Assembly: GCF_003205515.1 (NCBI RefSeq) | Contig: NZ_KZ826483.1 | Coordinates: 372,001 to 436,000 of the forward strand | Direction of reading: 5' to 3' | Length of the DNA: 64,000 nt | From: Litorivita pollutaquae | Lineage (GTDB): Bacteria > Pseudomonadota > Alphaproteobacteria > Rhodobacterales > Rhodobacteraceae | Shown: one piece after another, positions 35,908 through 43,954 of the stretch | How positions within the stretch are numbered: the first letter of the stretch is position 1 | Layout: each line of letters starts with the position of its first letter | The notes under the pieces: generated by a model | Databases searched by the model: none | The model's input: only the letters and a program-made list of their open reading frames with translations | Told to the model about the DNA's origin: nothing | Position numbers and translations under genes: made by a program

Positions 35908-37038
35908 TTATCCGGTTATGCTGGCCTTGGCGACCGAGACGGCCTTGAGTATCGCAAACACCTTTTGGCCTGCACATAGGCCGAGATTTTTCACCGAACG
36001 CCGGGTGACGCGGGCAAGAATGATATGACCATCAGCATCCAGTTGCACCAATGCGCCGGGGCCTTGACCGATGCGGATTTCGCGCACCGTGGCCGGCAGA
36101 ACGTTGAGCGCCGAAATCCCGTCGGGGCGACGGGTGGCAATCATCACGTCTTGGGCCTCGATATGGACGCGCAAGGGGGTGCCAACCCGGCCACCCGCAC
36201 GCGGTACCAACAGGCGCAAATCGCCCATGGCAAGTTCGGTGAGGCCATCGGCGTGATGCGCAATGATGCGCGTTTCAATCATCGCGCCTGCCGCGCGTGG
36301 CCCCATCGGGGTGACTTCCGGATCGCCCAGAACCTGCGCGGCGGGGCCGGCGCGCAGGACCTTGCCGGCATCAAGTGCAACCACCGTTGTAGCCAATCGC
36401 GCGACCTCGCTGGGGGCGTGGCTGACGTAAAGGATCGGGAGTGTCAGCGCATCACGGAGCCGCTCGAAGTAGGGCAGAATTTCATCCTTGCGCGCTTGAT
36501 CCAACGCCGCCAAAGGTTCATCGGCGAGGATCATCTGTGGCGCGGCCAAAAGCGCACGGCCAATGGCAACACGTTGACGTTCCCCTCCCGATAGGCCCGC
36601 AGGGCGGCGGCCCAGAAGATGACCGATGCCGAGCATCTCGGTGATCTCGTCCATGTTCGGTTTTATGGCCGTTTTGGGAGCGAACCATGCACCATAGCGC
36701 AGGTTTCCGCGCACCGAGAGATGTGGAAAAAGCCGCGCGTCTTGAAAGACATATCCGATGCGGCGACGGTGCGGGGGCAACCAGATGCCGCGCCTTGCAG
36801 TGCGCCGTGCGCCGATCTCGGGCTGCGCGGTGCTATCCGTGCCCGTATCGGCTAATGTGACCCCGTCGACTGTGATCTTGGCATGATCGGGGCGTAGCAA
36901 TCCGGCCACGGCGTTGATGATCGTGGTTTTGCCCGATCCCGAGGGGCCGTAGAGCACGGTCAGCCCTTGCGGCGCATCAAATTGTGCATCGAGCGTGAAG
37001 GCGCCCAGGCGGTGATTAAGAGAAACCGAAAGGCTCAT
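35908..37038 (-). CDS. modC: Molybdate ABC transporter ATP-binding protein
   Basis: A 376-residue ATPase. Walker A is GPSGSGKTT (about residues 31-39), the ABC signature is LSGGERQRVAIGRAL, Walker B is MILADEPLAALD, and the switch His is in YVSHAPSE. The C-terminal ~90 residues form a Mop/TOBE domain (TPLRVHIEAQDVMIATRRP), which binds molybdate and is diagnostic for ModC. Its ATG overlaps the modB stop (ATGA). Confidence 0.95.
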   Translation of the reverse strand: MSLSVSLNHRLGAFTLDAQFDAPQGLTVLYGPSGSGKTTIINAVAGLLRPDHAKITVDGVTLADTGTDSTAQPEIGARRTARRGIWLPPHRRRIGYVFQDARLFPHLSVRGNLRYGAWFAPKTAIKPNMDEITEMLGIGHLLGRRPAGLSGGERQRVAIGRALLAAPQMILADEPLAALDQARKDEILPYFERLRDALTLPILYVSHAPSEVARLATTVVALDAGKVLRAGPAAQVLGDPEVTPMGPRAAGAMIETRIIAHHADGLTELAMGDLRLLVPRAGGRVGTPLRVHIEAQDVMIATRRPDGISALNVLPATVREIRIGQGPGALVQLDADGHIILARVTRRSVKNLGLCAGQKVFAILKAVSVAKASITG

Positions 37039-37727
37039 GATCCCGCCACCCGTTTGGCCAATCGGCGCGCCAGAATTTCGGAGGCGAGCAACGCCGTCAT
37101 TGCGATGGCGACCGAGATCAACACCAGACGCAGCGCGGCGGATTCACCATCGGGCACCTGCAAAAAGCTGTAGATCGCCGAAGGCAGGGTTTGGGTTTGT
37201 CCGGGGATATTCGAAACAAAGGTGATGGTTGCCCCGAACTCCCCCATGGCCTTGGCAAAGCCGAGGATCGTGCCGGTGAGTAGGCCCGGCGTGATCAGAG
37301 GCAAGGTGACGGTGGCAAAGACCATGGATTTGCGCGCACCAAGCGTGGCGGCGGCGGCCTCTAGTTTCGGATCAACGGCTTCGATGGATAGGCGAATAGC
37401 CCGCACCATCAAGGGAAAGCCCATGATGGCGGCGGCCAATGCCGCCCCGGTCCAGCGAAAGGCGATGCTTGCCCCGATCTGGTCGAGGGCAATGCCAAAG
37501 GGGCCGCGCGGGCCAAAGCCCATAAGCAGCAAATAGCCGGTCACTACGGGGGGCAGGACCAGCGGCAGATGCACCAGCCCATTGAGTAGCTGTTTGCCAA
37601 TGAAGTTTTTGCGCGCGAGGATATAAGCGATCCAGATACCAAAAGGCAGCGACAGCAGCGTCGCCCAAAACGAGACCTTGAGTGAAAGCGCAACGGCGTG
37701 CCATTCTTCGGGACCAAGCCAATCCAT
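37035..37727 (-). CDS. modB: Molybdate ABC transporter permease
   Basis: A 230-residue inner-membrane permease with about five or six membrane helices. The EAA loop AATLGARKSMVFATVTLPLITPG (in two parts, about 125-147) contacts ModC. LPLVLPPVVTGYLLL and TITFVSNIPGQTQTLP are the usual ModB blocks. It starts 3 bases after modA and overlaps modC by 4 bases. Confidence 0.95.
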   Translation of the reverse strand: MDWLGPEEWHAVALSLKVSFWATLLSLPFGIWIAYILARKNFIGKQLLNGLVHLPLVLPPVVTGYLLLMGFGPRGPFGIALDQIGASIAFRWTGAALAAAIMGFPLMVRAIRLSIEAVDPKLEAAAATLGARKSMVFATVTLPLITPGLLTGTILGFAKAMGEFGATITFVSNIPGQTQTLPSAIYSFLQVPDGESAALRLVLISVAIAMTALLASEILARRLAKRVAGS

Positions 37728-37730
37728 ATG

Positions 37731-38513
37731 TTATTGCTCTGCCCTGCTGAACCCGTGCCGCATGAAGACGGCGTGGGCTGCGGCGCTGCGTAGGTAGGCG
37801 AGAAAATCCAATGTGTCGGGGCGGTCGTTCAACGCGGCGGCGGGGTAGGTGATGGCGGGATGCGCGGCCACTGGGAACGTGGCGATCACAGTCACCCGTG
37901 GGTCGGCGGCGGCGTCGGTGGCGTAGGTGATGCCGAGCGGTGCAGCCCCTGCGGCGACCAAAGCCAGAGCGGCGCGCACATTATCGGTTTGAGCGACCTG
38001 TGGCGCGATGCTGTCCCAAAGGCCGAAATGCTCTAGCGCGGCTTTGCCATAGATGCCGGCGGGCACGGCGTTCACAAGGGCCATCGCCAACCGCCCTCCC
38101 TTTAGCAGCGATTCGAGATCTAGGTTCTCGTCGATCGTTACCGGCGCATGACCGGCGGGCGCGACCAACACCATTTGATTGCCAAGCAGGTCAAAGCGGG
38201 TGCCGGGCGCAATCCGGTCTTCGGCGTCGATCCGGTCCATCCATGCCGTATTGGCGGAGATGAACAGATCGGCAGGCGCACCGAGGCGGATTTGTTGGGC
38301 AAGGGTTGAGGAGCCTGCGAAGGATAGGGTGATGTTGCTGTCGCTTTGCGCCTCATAGGCGCGCGCCACCTCGTCCAGAGCGGTCATCAGGCTGGCGGCG
38401 GCAAACACGGTGATGCGCGGAACTTCTGCGACCGTGGCGCGCGCGCCTAAGGGTGACAGCAAAGAGGCCACCAGAGCTGCGCGGCAGAGCAAGGCAAGGG
38501 TGCGGCGGATCAT
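37731..38513 (-). CDS. modA: Molybdate-binding periplasmic protein
   Basis: A 260-residue substrate-binding protein. The ATG at 38513 (MIRRTLALLC) is chosen because it begins a clear signal peptide (to about residue 27, GARA) and AAGGTC lies upstream; the frame is open for 45 more codons. The mature part starts ITVFAAASLMTALDEVA, with molybdate ligands expected in AAASL and FAGSSTLAQQI, and APADLFISANTAWMD follows. First gene of the modABC operon. The transporter feeds molybdenum to enzymes such as the CoxL-like protein at 57404. Confidence 0.94.
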   Translation of the reverse strand: MIRRTLALLCRAALVASLLSPLGARATVAEVPRITVFAAASLMTALDEVARAYEAQSDSNITLSFAGSSTLAQQIRLGAPADLFISANTAWMDRIDAEDRIAPGTRFDLLGNQMVLVAPAGHAPVTIDENLDLESLLKGGRLAMALVNAVPAGIYGKAALEHFGLWDSIAPQVAQTDNVRAALALVAAGAAPLGITYATDAAADPRVTVIATFPVAAHPAITYPAAALNDRPDTLDFLAYLRSAAAHAVFMRHGFSRAEQ

Positions 38514-38939
38514 GGGAATGGCTTGACCTTTGATTTCATACGCCAAACTATCGCCGCGCGGATAGGGACGATGCAAGCCATCTTTTCGGCGTGACGCTGG
38601 CACCGGTGAGACCCAGGCGCGCGCCGACCCGTTCGCCTGATCTAGCACGCGCAGATACCACTCCGGGGCTTGGCCAAGCTGAAACGCTTCTTCGGTGGCA
38701 AGAATAGTGGTGCAGTAGACATACAGGCAAACGTTGCTTCAGGTGTTGCACCATATCCAACACAGCACGCCCTTGGCCGGGCAGATGGATCCGCAATGCG
38801 CTACCATGCCACGACGGGTGCGGTAATCAACGAGCGCAAACGGCGCGGCTTAAACCATATAAGAATGTGCCCCAGACGACGTCGCACAGGGGTTGCATCC
38901 CTCGAACCGTCCCGCTAAAGAGCGACGACCACAGGGCTC
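38514..38939. other. Intergenic region between modA and tRNA-Cys
   Basis: These 426 bases hold no supported gene. The modA promoter must be here. I looked for a ModE/MopA-type dyad (CGxTATAT...ATATAxCG) and a Moco riboswitch and saw neither. Confidence 0.45.
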
Positions 38940-39013
38940 GGCGAGTTGGCGGAGTGGTTACGCAGCGGATTGCAAATCCGTGTACACCGGTTCGATTCCG
39001 GTACTCGCCTCCA
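38940..39013 (+). tRNA. tRNA-Cys (anticodon GCA)
   Basis: A full cloverleaf can be drawn: acceptor stem GGCGAGT (38940-38946) with ACTCGCC (39003-39009), anticodon arm GGATTGCAAATCC with GCA at 38972-38974, T arm CCGGTTCGATTCCGG, discriminator T and an encoded CCA (39011-39013). Its 3' end is a typical integration site, and a tyrosine-integrase fragment ends 68 bases downstream. Confidence 0.96.
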
Positions 39014-39081
39014 ATAAAATCAATGACTTGCGTCATCCTACCTCTCCTTCACTGCCATTTTTGAAACAACCGTTGAAACTT

Positions 39082-39516
39082 TCACGTTTCGCTCTTGCTT
39101 CGTTCCATTTGATTTCTCACCTCTTGAGCGCGCTTCGCGAGCTCCCTTTGCCGGATCGGCCCGCCGTATTTTTTCAGCATCTCAATGCCTGAGTGCCTGG
39201 TGACAGCCTTGACCATCTCGTCATCACATCCAGCCAGATACAGCTCGATCGTCGCATTTTTCCTGAGCCCGTGGGTTTTGTAGTAGCTCGCCTTCTCGTG
39301 CTTCATCTTCTTTTTGATGGCACGCATTTCCTCCGCAATGATCCGATAGCTCACTGGTCGCCCCTTAGCGTCGGTCACAACAGTGCTGTCCGTTCGTGCG
39401 AGCCCGTCGAGATGAGCTTTCAGGCGGACGGTAAGTGGGATCCACAGCGGCTTGTCGGTTTTGCCCTGCGTGAAGTCGAATCCTTCGTCAGAAAAGTGCG
39501 CCCACTTCAGGTAGAG
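39082..39516 (-). pseudogene. Tyrosine integrase, C-terminal fragment
   Basis: An open frame of 144 codons with no start of its own, cut at the left end of the catalytic domain. It holds the last part of the core: KWAHFSDEGFDFTQGKT with the box leading into PLWIPLTVRLKAHLD, then HGLRKNATIEL (His-x-x-Arg), VTRHSGIEMLKKYGG with the second His and the Tyr nucleophile. The N-terminal DNA-binding domain and the first catalytic Arg are missing. Frame upstream meets a TAA at 39517, where sequence turns into a NERD-domain gene. It reads toward the tRNA-Cys 3' end, as integrases of tRNA-borne islands do. Confidence 0.85.
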
Positions 39517-39667
39517 TTAGATCCGACAAAACGCGATACTCGTTCTCATCTAAGATCGACGTCAGAGCTTTGTGGACCTGACGTTCGCCGCGTGCGCCTA
39601 TGCGTTCCGGCGTATTAAAGCTCGCTTCGATCGACCGAAACGCAGATCTTAGAATAAATTTTAGCAT
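39488..39667 (-). pseudogene. Truncated NERD-domain protein, N-terminal fragment
   Basis: A 59-codon frame, MLKFILRSAFRSIEASFNTP then ERIGARGERQVHKALTSIL and ENEYRVLSDLTLP, ending after a further 6 codons at TGA. GERQVHKAL...YRVLSDLTLP is the opening of a NERD (nuclease-related) domain; intact members go on for at least 60 more residues with the Asp and Glu/Lys of the active site. The cut comes right after TLP, where the integrase fragment begins in another frame. It therefore looks like a deletion junction. It is too short for ordinary gene callers. TATAAT lies 13 bases before the ATG. Confidence 0.6.
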
Positions 39668-39755
39668 CAGCCGTCACAATTATAGATTTCATATTTGTTC
39701 TGAATACAATTTTTGACGCACCATTGTCGAACTTTGACTTCACAATGAGAATGTC

Positions 39756-40000
39756 TGTGACCTGCCCCCTGAGGCTCCCTCATTCATAATGAGAGTCTGC
39801 CATAATGAGAGTCTGCGGGTCTGGGTTTCATATTCATCGGTTTCGGTTTGGGCAAGCGCGCCGGGCGCGGAGCCCGCATATTGCTCAAGCGCTCATCCAC
39901 CGCCGGCAGTGATTTGCCCTGCAAGCCGCGAGAGCGCGCTTCAACGGGTGTTTGGTGTTCCGGTGATGATGTGCGGTCTGAGCTGGTTGCACTCGCATCA
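39756..40000 (-). mobile_element. Possible IS3-type insertion-sequence remnant
   Basis: The sequence TGTGACCTGCCCCCTGAGG at 39756 looks like the end of an IS3-like element. Reading inward on the minus strand, one frame gives ALEQYAGSAPGALAQTET after an internal stop, which resembles the C-terminal tail of IS3-family transposases. There is no complete transposase and no matching second end. The assignment rests on resemblance only. Confidence 0.3.
39785..39816. repeat. 16-bp tandem duplication
   Basis: CATAATGAGAGTCTGC occurs twice head to tail with no mismatch, inside the putative insertion-sequence end. A third, diverged copy (AATGAGAATGTCTG) lies 40 bases to the left. Confidence 0.9.
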
Positions 40001-40259
40001 CCGATAGGGGGATAGAAAGGTCAGGCAAACCCCCGGGGGGCATAGATCCCAAAATACGGTTCAGCGTGGTTTCCCCTTGGTCCGAGAAAGGGGCGGGCAG
40101 GGGCAGATAACTTGATTTTACTGAGAATTTTTAGCGATGATGGTCGGGGTGTGCGGTGTTTGCGCCAAGGCCAGGGTTTTCGCGGTCTAACCCGTTGCCG
40201 TGGCTGGGCTTCTATGGCACATAGGGGGCTTAGGGAATCTGAACGGATGAGTTTAGTAA

Positions 40260-40916
40260 ATGACAGACTATAACGCCCGCCGGACCATGATGGTTGACAC
40301 TCAAATTCGCCCCTCCGATGTGACGAAATTTCCAGTGATCGATGCGATGCTTGATGTCGCGCGTGAGGAATTCGTTCCGGCAGAGGCACGTGAAGCCGCC
40401 TATGTTGGCGAAAACATTCTGCTTGGCCCCGAGGGGCGCGTGGTTCTGGATCCGAGGGTGCTGGCGAAAATGCTCGACGGCCTCGATATTCAACCCAGCG
40501 AGCTGGTGCTCGATATTGGCAGCGGCCTTGGATATTCTTCTGCGATCATTGCGCATATGGCAGAAGCCGTCGTCGCCTTGGAAGAGGATGAGGTGCTGTG
40601 CAAGGACATGCAGGCCGCCTTGGGACAGAGCGGTGTGGATAACGTCGTGTCGCAATGCGGCCCGCTGGTGCAGGGTGCGGCAGAACACGGACCCTACGAT
40701 GTCATCGTGATACAGGGGGGCGTCGCGGTTCTACCTGATACGATTTTGGACCAACTCAAAGAAGGCGGCCGGATCGGCGCGATTTTCATGGAGGGTAACC
40801 TTGGTGTCGCGCGGATCGGATATAAGATCGACGGCAAGATCAGCTGGCGGTTTGCATTCAATGCAACGGCACCGGTTTTGGCCGGATTTGAACAAGAGCA
40901 GGCTTTCGCGTTGTAA
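40260..40916 (+). CDS. Protein-L-isoaspartate O-methyltransferase family protein
   Basis: A 218-residue SAM-dependent methyltransferase of the PCMT family. VLDIGSGLGYSSAIIAHMA (about residues 80-98) is the SAM-binding glycine loop, and VIVIQGGV follows at about 143. It begins MTDYNARRTMMVDTQIRP, the form found in alphaproteobacterial homologues directly upstream of tolC. The canonical PCMT GxGSGY and following T/S motif are partly changed, so true isoaspartyl repair activity is uncertain. It is in one orientation with tolC, 93 bases before its start. Confidence 0.88.
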   Translation: MTDYNARRTMMVDTQIRPSDVTKFPVIDAMLDVAREEFVPAEAREAAYVGENILLGPEGRVVLDPRVLAKMLDGLDIQPSELVLDIGSGLGYSSAIIAHMAEAVVALEEDEVLCKDMQAALGQSGVDNVVSQCGPLVQGAAEHGPYDVIVIQGGVAVLPDTILDQLKEGGRIGAIFMEGNLGVARIGYKIDGKISWRFAFNATAPVLAGFEQEQAFAL

Positions 40917-41009
40917 TCACGGGCACCCTAACGGATGCGAAACGTGGAAGCGAAAGGTATTGAGGCGCGCCATGTGCGTCCTCCTGATATGACAGAGGGA
41001 GCAGGGCAG

Positions 41010-42464
41010 ATGCCTTTGCAATTTAAGCGCGCGATGCGTTATGGAACAACCAAGCCACTGCGGTTTGCCGGTGCGGTGGCTTTGGCTTTGGTAATAGGGG
41101 TTTCGACCTCCGCAGGGGCACGGGCCGAAACGCTCGCGGATGCGATGGTCAGCGCCTATAAGCACTCCGGTCTTTTGGAGCAAAATCGTGCCGTGCTGCG
41201 CGCCGCCGATGAGGGCGTGGCGCAAGCGGTTTCGGCGCTGCGACCGGTTCTGTCGTTTTCTGCCGGCGTCGCCCATAATTATGGCGAAGGCACCTCGATC
41301 CAAAGCAATGTTTTGGTCTCTGGCGGCACCGTAAGCAACACGGGGTCGATGGGGATCACCGCGCAATTGGCGCTCTATGCCGGTGGCAAGAACAAGCTCA
41401 ACGTCGCCCTGGCCAAAGAAGCCGTTTTGCAAACGCGGCAACAGTTGATCAATGCCGAGCAGATCGTTTTGCTCAATGCTGTCAGCGCCTTTATGGAAGT
41501 GCGCCGCCAGTATGAAGTCGTCAATTTGCGACAGAACAACCTGCGTTTGATCCGCGAAGAATTGCGCGCCGCGCGTGACCGGTTTGAAGTCGGCGAAGTG
41601 ACGCGCACCGATGTGAGCCTTGCCGAGGCCCGTCTTGCGGCCGCGCAATCCGGATTGTCCGCCGCGCGGGGCGCGTTGATGCAGGCGCAAAACTTATATG
41701 CGAACGTTGTCGGCCATAAGCCGGGCAACCTGTCGCAGCCCCCCGCCGTTCCCAAAACGGTTTCAAGCATGGAAGAGGCCAAGGCTCTGGCGACCCGCAA
41801 TCATCCGTTGATGATTGCCGCGCAACACGGTGTCCGGCAATCCGAACTGAACGTGGCGGTGGCCGATGCCGCGCTTAAGCCTCAGGTTAATCTTGAAGCA
41901 AGCTATGGCAAAAACGGCACCTTCGGCTCTGCGGTCGAAAGCACCGGCGGTTCGGTTTCGCTCGGGGTGGCACAGCCGCTTTATCAAGGCGGGCGGTTGT
42001 CCTCCTTGCAACGTGCCGCGATGGCGCAGCGCGATCAAGCGCGCGCCTCTTTGCATATCACGCGCCAAGATCTTGCGCAGAGCGCCGCCGACGCATTCGC
42101 CGGCTTGCAAGTCGCCCGCGCCAGCCGCGAATCCGGCATCTTGCAAGTGCGTGCCGCGCGGGTGGCCTTCCGCGGTGTGCGTGAAGAGGCAACATTGGGC
42201 GCACGCACCACATTGGATGTGCTCAACGCCGAACAAGAATTGTTGGATGCACAGGCTTCGTTGATCTCTGCCGTGGTCGATGAACAGGTTGCGGCCTATT
42301 CGGTTTTGGCGCGTATTGGCGCGCTGACCGCCACGGCGCTGCGCCTCGGGATTCAGGAATATGATCCCGCCGATTATTATAACAAAGTGCAATCGGCACC
42401 GGCAGGTTTGTCGCAACAGGGCCGTGATCTTGACCGTGTTCTGCGGGCGATTGGGAAAAATTAA
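41010..42464 (+). CDS. tolC: TolC-family outer-membrane efflux protein
   Basis: A 484-residue outer-membrane channel for type I secretion and drug efflux. The start at 41010 (MPLQFKRAM) follows GGGAGCAGGG; upstream Met codons lack such a site. A signal peptide ends at GARAE (about residue 42). Two repeated coiled-coil/OEP domains follow (about 45-250 and 260-460), with AARDRFEVGEVTRTDVSLAEARLA (in two parts) and LGARTTLDVLNAEQELLDAQ as the repeated TolC signature. No adaptor or exporter adjoins. Confidence 0.93.
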   Translation: MPLQFKRAMRYGTTKPLRFAGAVALALVIGVSTSAGARAETLADAMVSAYKHSGLLEQNRAVLRAADEGVAQAVSALRPVLSFSAGVAHNYGEGTSIQSNVLVSGGTVSNTGSMGITAQLALYAGGKNKLNVALAKEAVLQTRQQLINAEQIVLLNAVSAFMEVRRQYEVVNLRQNNLRLIREELRAARDRFEVGEVTRTDVSLAEARLAAAQSGLSAARGALMQAQNLYANVVGHKPGNLSQPPAVPKTVSSMEEAKALATRNHPLMIAAQHGVRQSELNVAVADAALKPQVNLEASYGKNGTFGSAVESTGGSVSLGVAQPLYQGGRLSSLQRAAMAQRDQARASLHITRQDLAQSAADAFAGLQVARASRESGILQVRAARVAFRGVREEATLGARTTLDVLNAEQELLDAQASLISAVVDEQVAAYSVLARIGALTATALRLGIQEYDPADYYNKVQSAPAGLSQQGRDLDRVLRAIGKN

Positions 42465-42537
42465 AATTTCGCGGATAGCATTTGCAGCGGCGGTTGTGAG
42501 AATCCTGACGTGCGGGTAACATGACCCGAAGGCAAGA

Positions 42538-43938
42538 GTGGTGCAAATTATGTCCGATCCGGTTACCAATATCGAAATCGAAGATGTTCTGTCGTCGATC
42601 CGTCGTCTTGTTTCTGGCGAGGCGGGCAAAACTGCGCGCGGCACGCAGGCTTTGGCCACCGATCCTAGGGCGGGCCGGGCGGCACAGCCCGGGCCGGAAG
42701 GTGCCGCACAAACACCCATGACGGAAGCCGCAATGGCCGCCGAGCGCGCACAGCTGGGTGAGGTTTCTGCGATTACATCGCCCGAGGCGGACGCCGCAGA
42801 TGATGTTCCGAATTTGGATTGGAGCAAGCACCTGCCGCCTGAACGTTTGGCGACGTTGGAGCCGGTTGACCCGCAAGATCGGGCCGATCATTCGGCTGTC
42901 ACAGAATCGCAACCGGAGCGTCTGGTCCTGACAGAAGCATTGCGGGTCGATGCCGCACCGCAGGCGGAGACGGACGCGCCTGCAGCGATGGGGAATGATG
43001 CGGCTGAAACCACGGAACCGGCGACCAGTCATACGGATGTGGCGGTAACCGATGCCGACGTTGATGCCGAACATGGCGTCATATCGGACAAGGCCGAGGC
43101 GGCGTTGCAAAATGCGTTTCGCGCCGATGATCCCTTTGTCTTCGATGGCAAACATCGCTTGGCCGATTATGCCGAAGATGCGGAGGTCGGTGCCGGTGAT
43201 GAAACCGGGCCTGCGCTTGCGGCGGATGATACTCCTGCGGGGCAGGGCAGTGCTCAAGAGGACATGGCCACGGATGCAGCCGTTGCATCGCAATCGGATG
43301 TGCCGGCTTTTGAAATTGCGGTGGAGCCGGAGCAGGATCCGGCATTGGCTGTGGATGATCATGTCGAAGGGTTTGATGTTGAGGATGAAGTCTCATCTGT
43401 CGACAGTGCTTTGGCCAATGATACCGCGGCGGCCAATGATACCGCGGCGGCCCATGAGGATGCGGTTGACCCGCTGCTGCGGGCTCGCGTGGCGGCCTTG
43501 GCTGCGGCGGTTGCCGGGCAGCACAGCGCCGACCTTGAACCCGATGGCGGCGACGAAAGCCTGACCCCCGAGAACAGCTCGTTGCAATGGGAAGATCATG
43601 TGGCCGAGCAAGAGCCCGATTTTGTGCAGGCTGAAGAGGATGCACGGGGCACAGGGCCTGACCCCGAACCTGCGCCCACAAATGTTGAACCGTTCGCGCC
43701 GGTGCAATTTGATGAGGATGCAAAAGATCCTGCGGCGTCAGAGCATGATTACGACGACAGGCCCACCGCATCCGGCGAAGACGAGGCCTTTTTGGACGAA
43801 GAGGCTCTGCGCGAGATGATCAGTGAGATCGTCCGGCAAGAGTTGCAGGGCGCGTTAGGGGAACGGATCACGCGCAATGTGCGCAAACTGGTGCGGCGAG
43901 AGATTCACCGTGCGCTGACCAGTCAGACGCTGGAATAG
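42538..43938 (+). CDS. PopZ-like DUF2497 pole-organising protein
   Basis: A 466-residue very acidic protein. The N-terminal DPVTNIEIEDVLSSIRRLV and the C-terminal helical block (about 410-460, EEALREMISEIVRQELQGAL) form the two conserved ends of DUF2497, the family of Caulobacter PopZ. The ~350 residues between are Asp/Glu/Ala/Pro-rich and low-complexity, as in PopZ, which forms a polar matrix. The start is open: GTG at 42538 has AAGG 5 bases upstream, ATG at 42550 gives the family MSDPV opening. An exact 18-bp tandem repeat lies at 43413-43448. Confidence 0.8.
   Translation: MVQIMSDPVTNIEIEDVLSSIRRLVSGEAGKTARGTQALATDPRAGRAAQPGPEGAAQTPMTEAAMAAERAQLGEVSAITSPEADAADDVPNLDWSKHLPPERLATLEPVDPQDRADHSAVTESQPERLVLTEALRVDAAPQAETDAPAAMGNDAAETTEPATSHTDVAVTDADVDAEHGVISDKAEAALQNAFRADDPFVFDGKHRLADYAEDAEVGAGDETGPALAADDTPAGQGSAQEDMATDAAVASQSDVPAFEIAVEPEQDPALAVDDHVEGFDVEDEVSSVDSALANDTAAANDTAAAHEDAVDPLLRARVAALAAAVAGQHSADLEPDGGDESLTPENSSLQWEDHVAEQEPDFVQAEEDARGTGPDPEPAPTNVEPFAPVQFDEDAKDPAASEHDYDDRPTASGEDEAFLDEEALREMISEIVRQELQGALGERITRNVRKLVRREIHRALTSQTLE
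43413..43448 (+). repeat. 18-bp tandem repeat inside the PopZ-like gene
   Basis: GGCCAATGATACCGCGGC occurs twice in a row without mismatch, adding six in-frame residues (ANDTAA) per unit. It lies in the disordered linker. Confidence 0.95.
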
Positions 43939-43954
43939 GCTTTACCCCAAACGG

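Larger units (their letters stand above)
39668..40259. other. Decayed accessory DNA upstream of the methyltransferase gene
   Basis: These 592 bases contain no intact gene. The first ~130 bases are AT-rich, unlike the genome average. The rest holds a likely insertion-sequence end with a 16-bp tandem repeat (39756-40000) and, at the right, the promoter region of the isoaspartyl methyltransferase gene. Confidence 0.5.

Noticed and set aside
38514-38660. ModE/MopA operator or molybdenum-cofactor riboswitch upstream of modA
   Set aside because: No TATAT dyad and no recognisable riboswitch core could be drawn.
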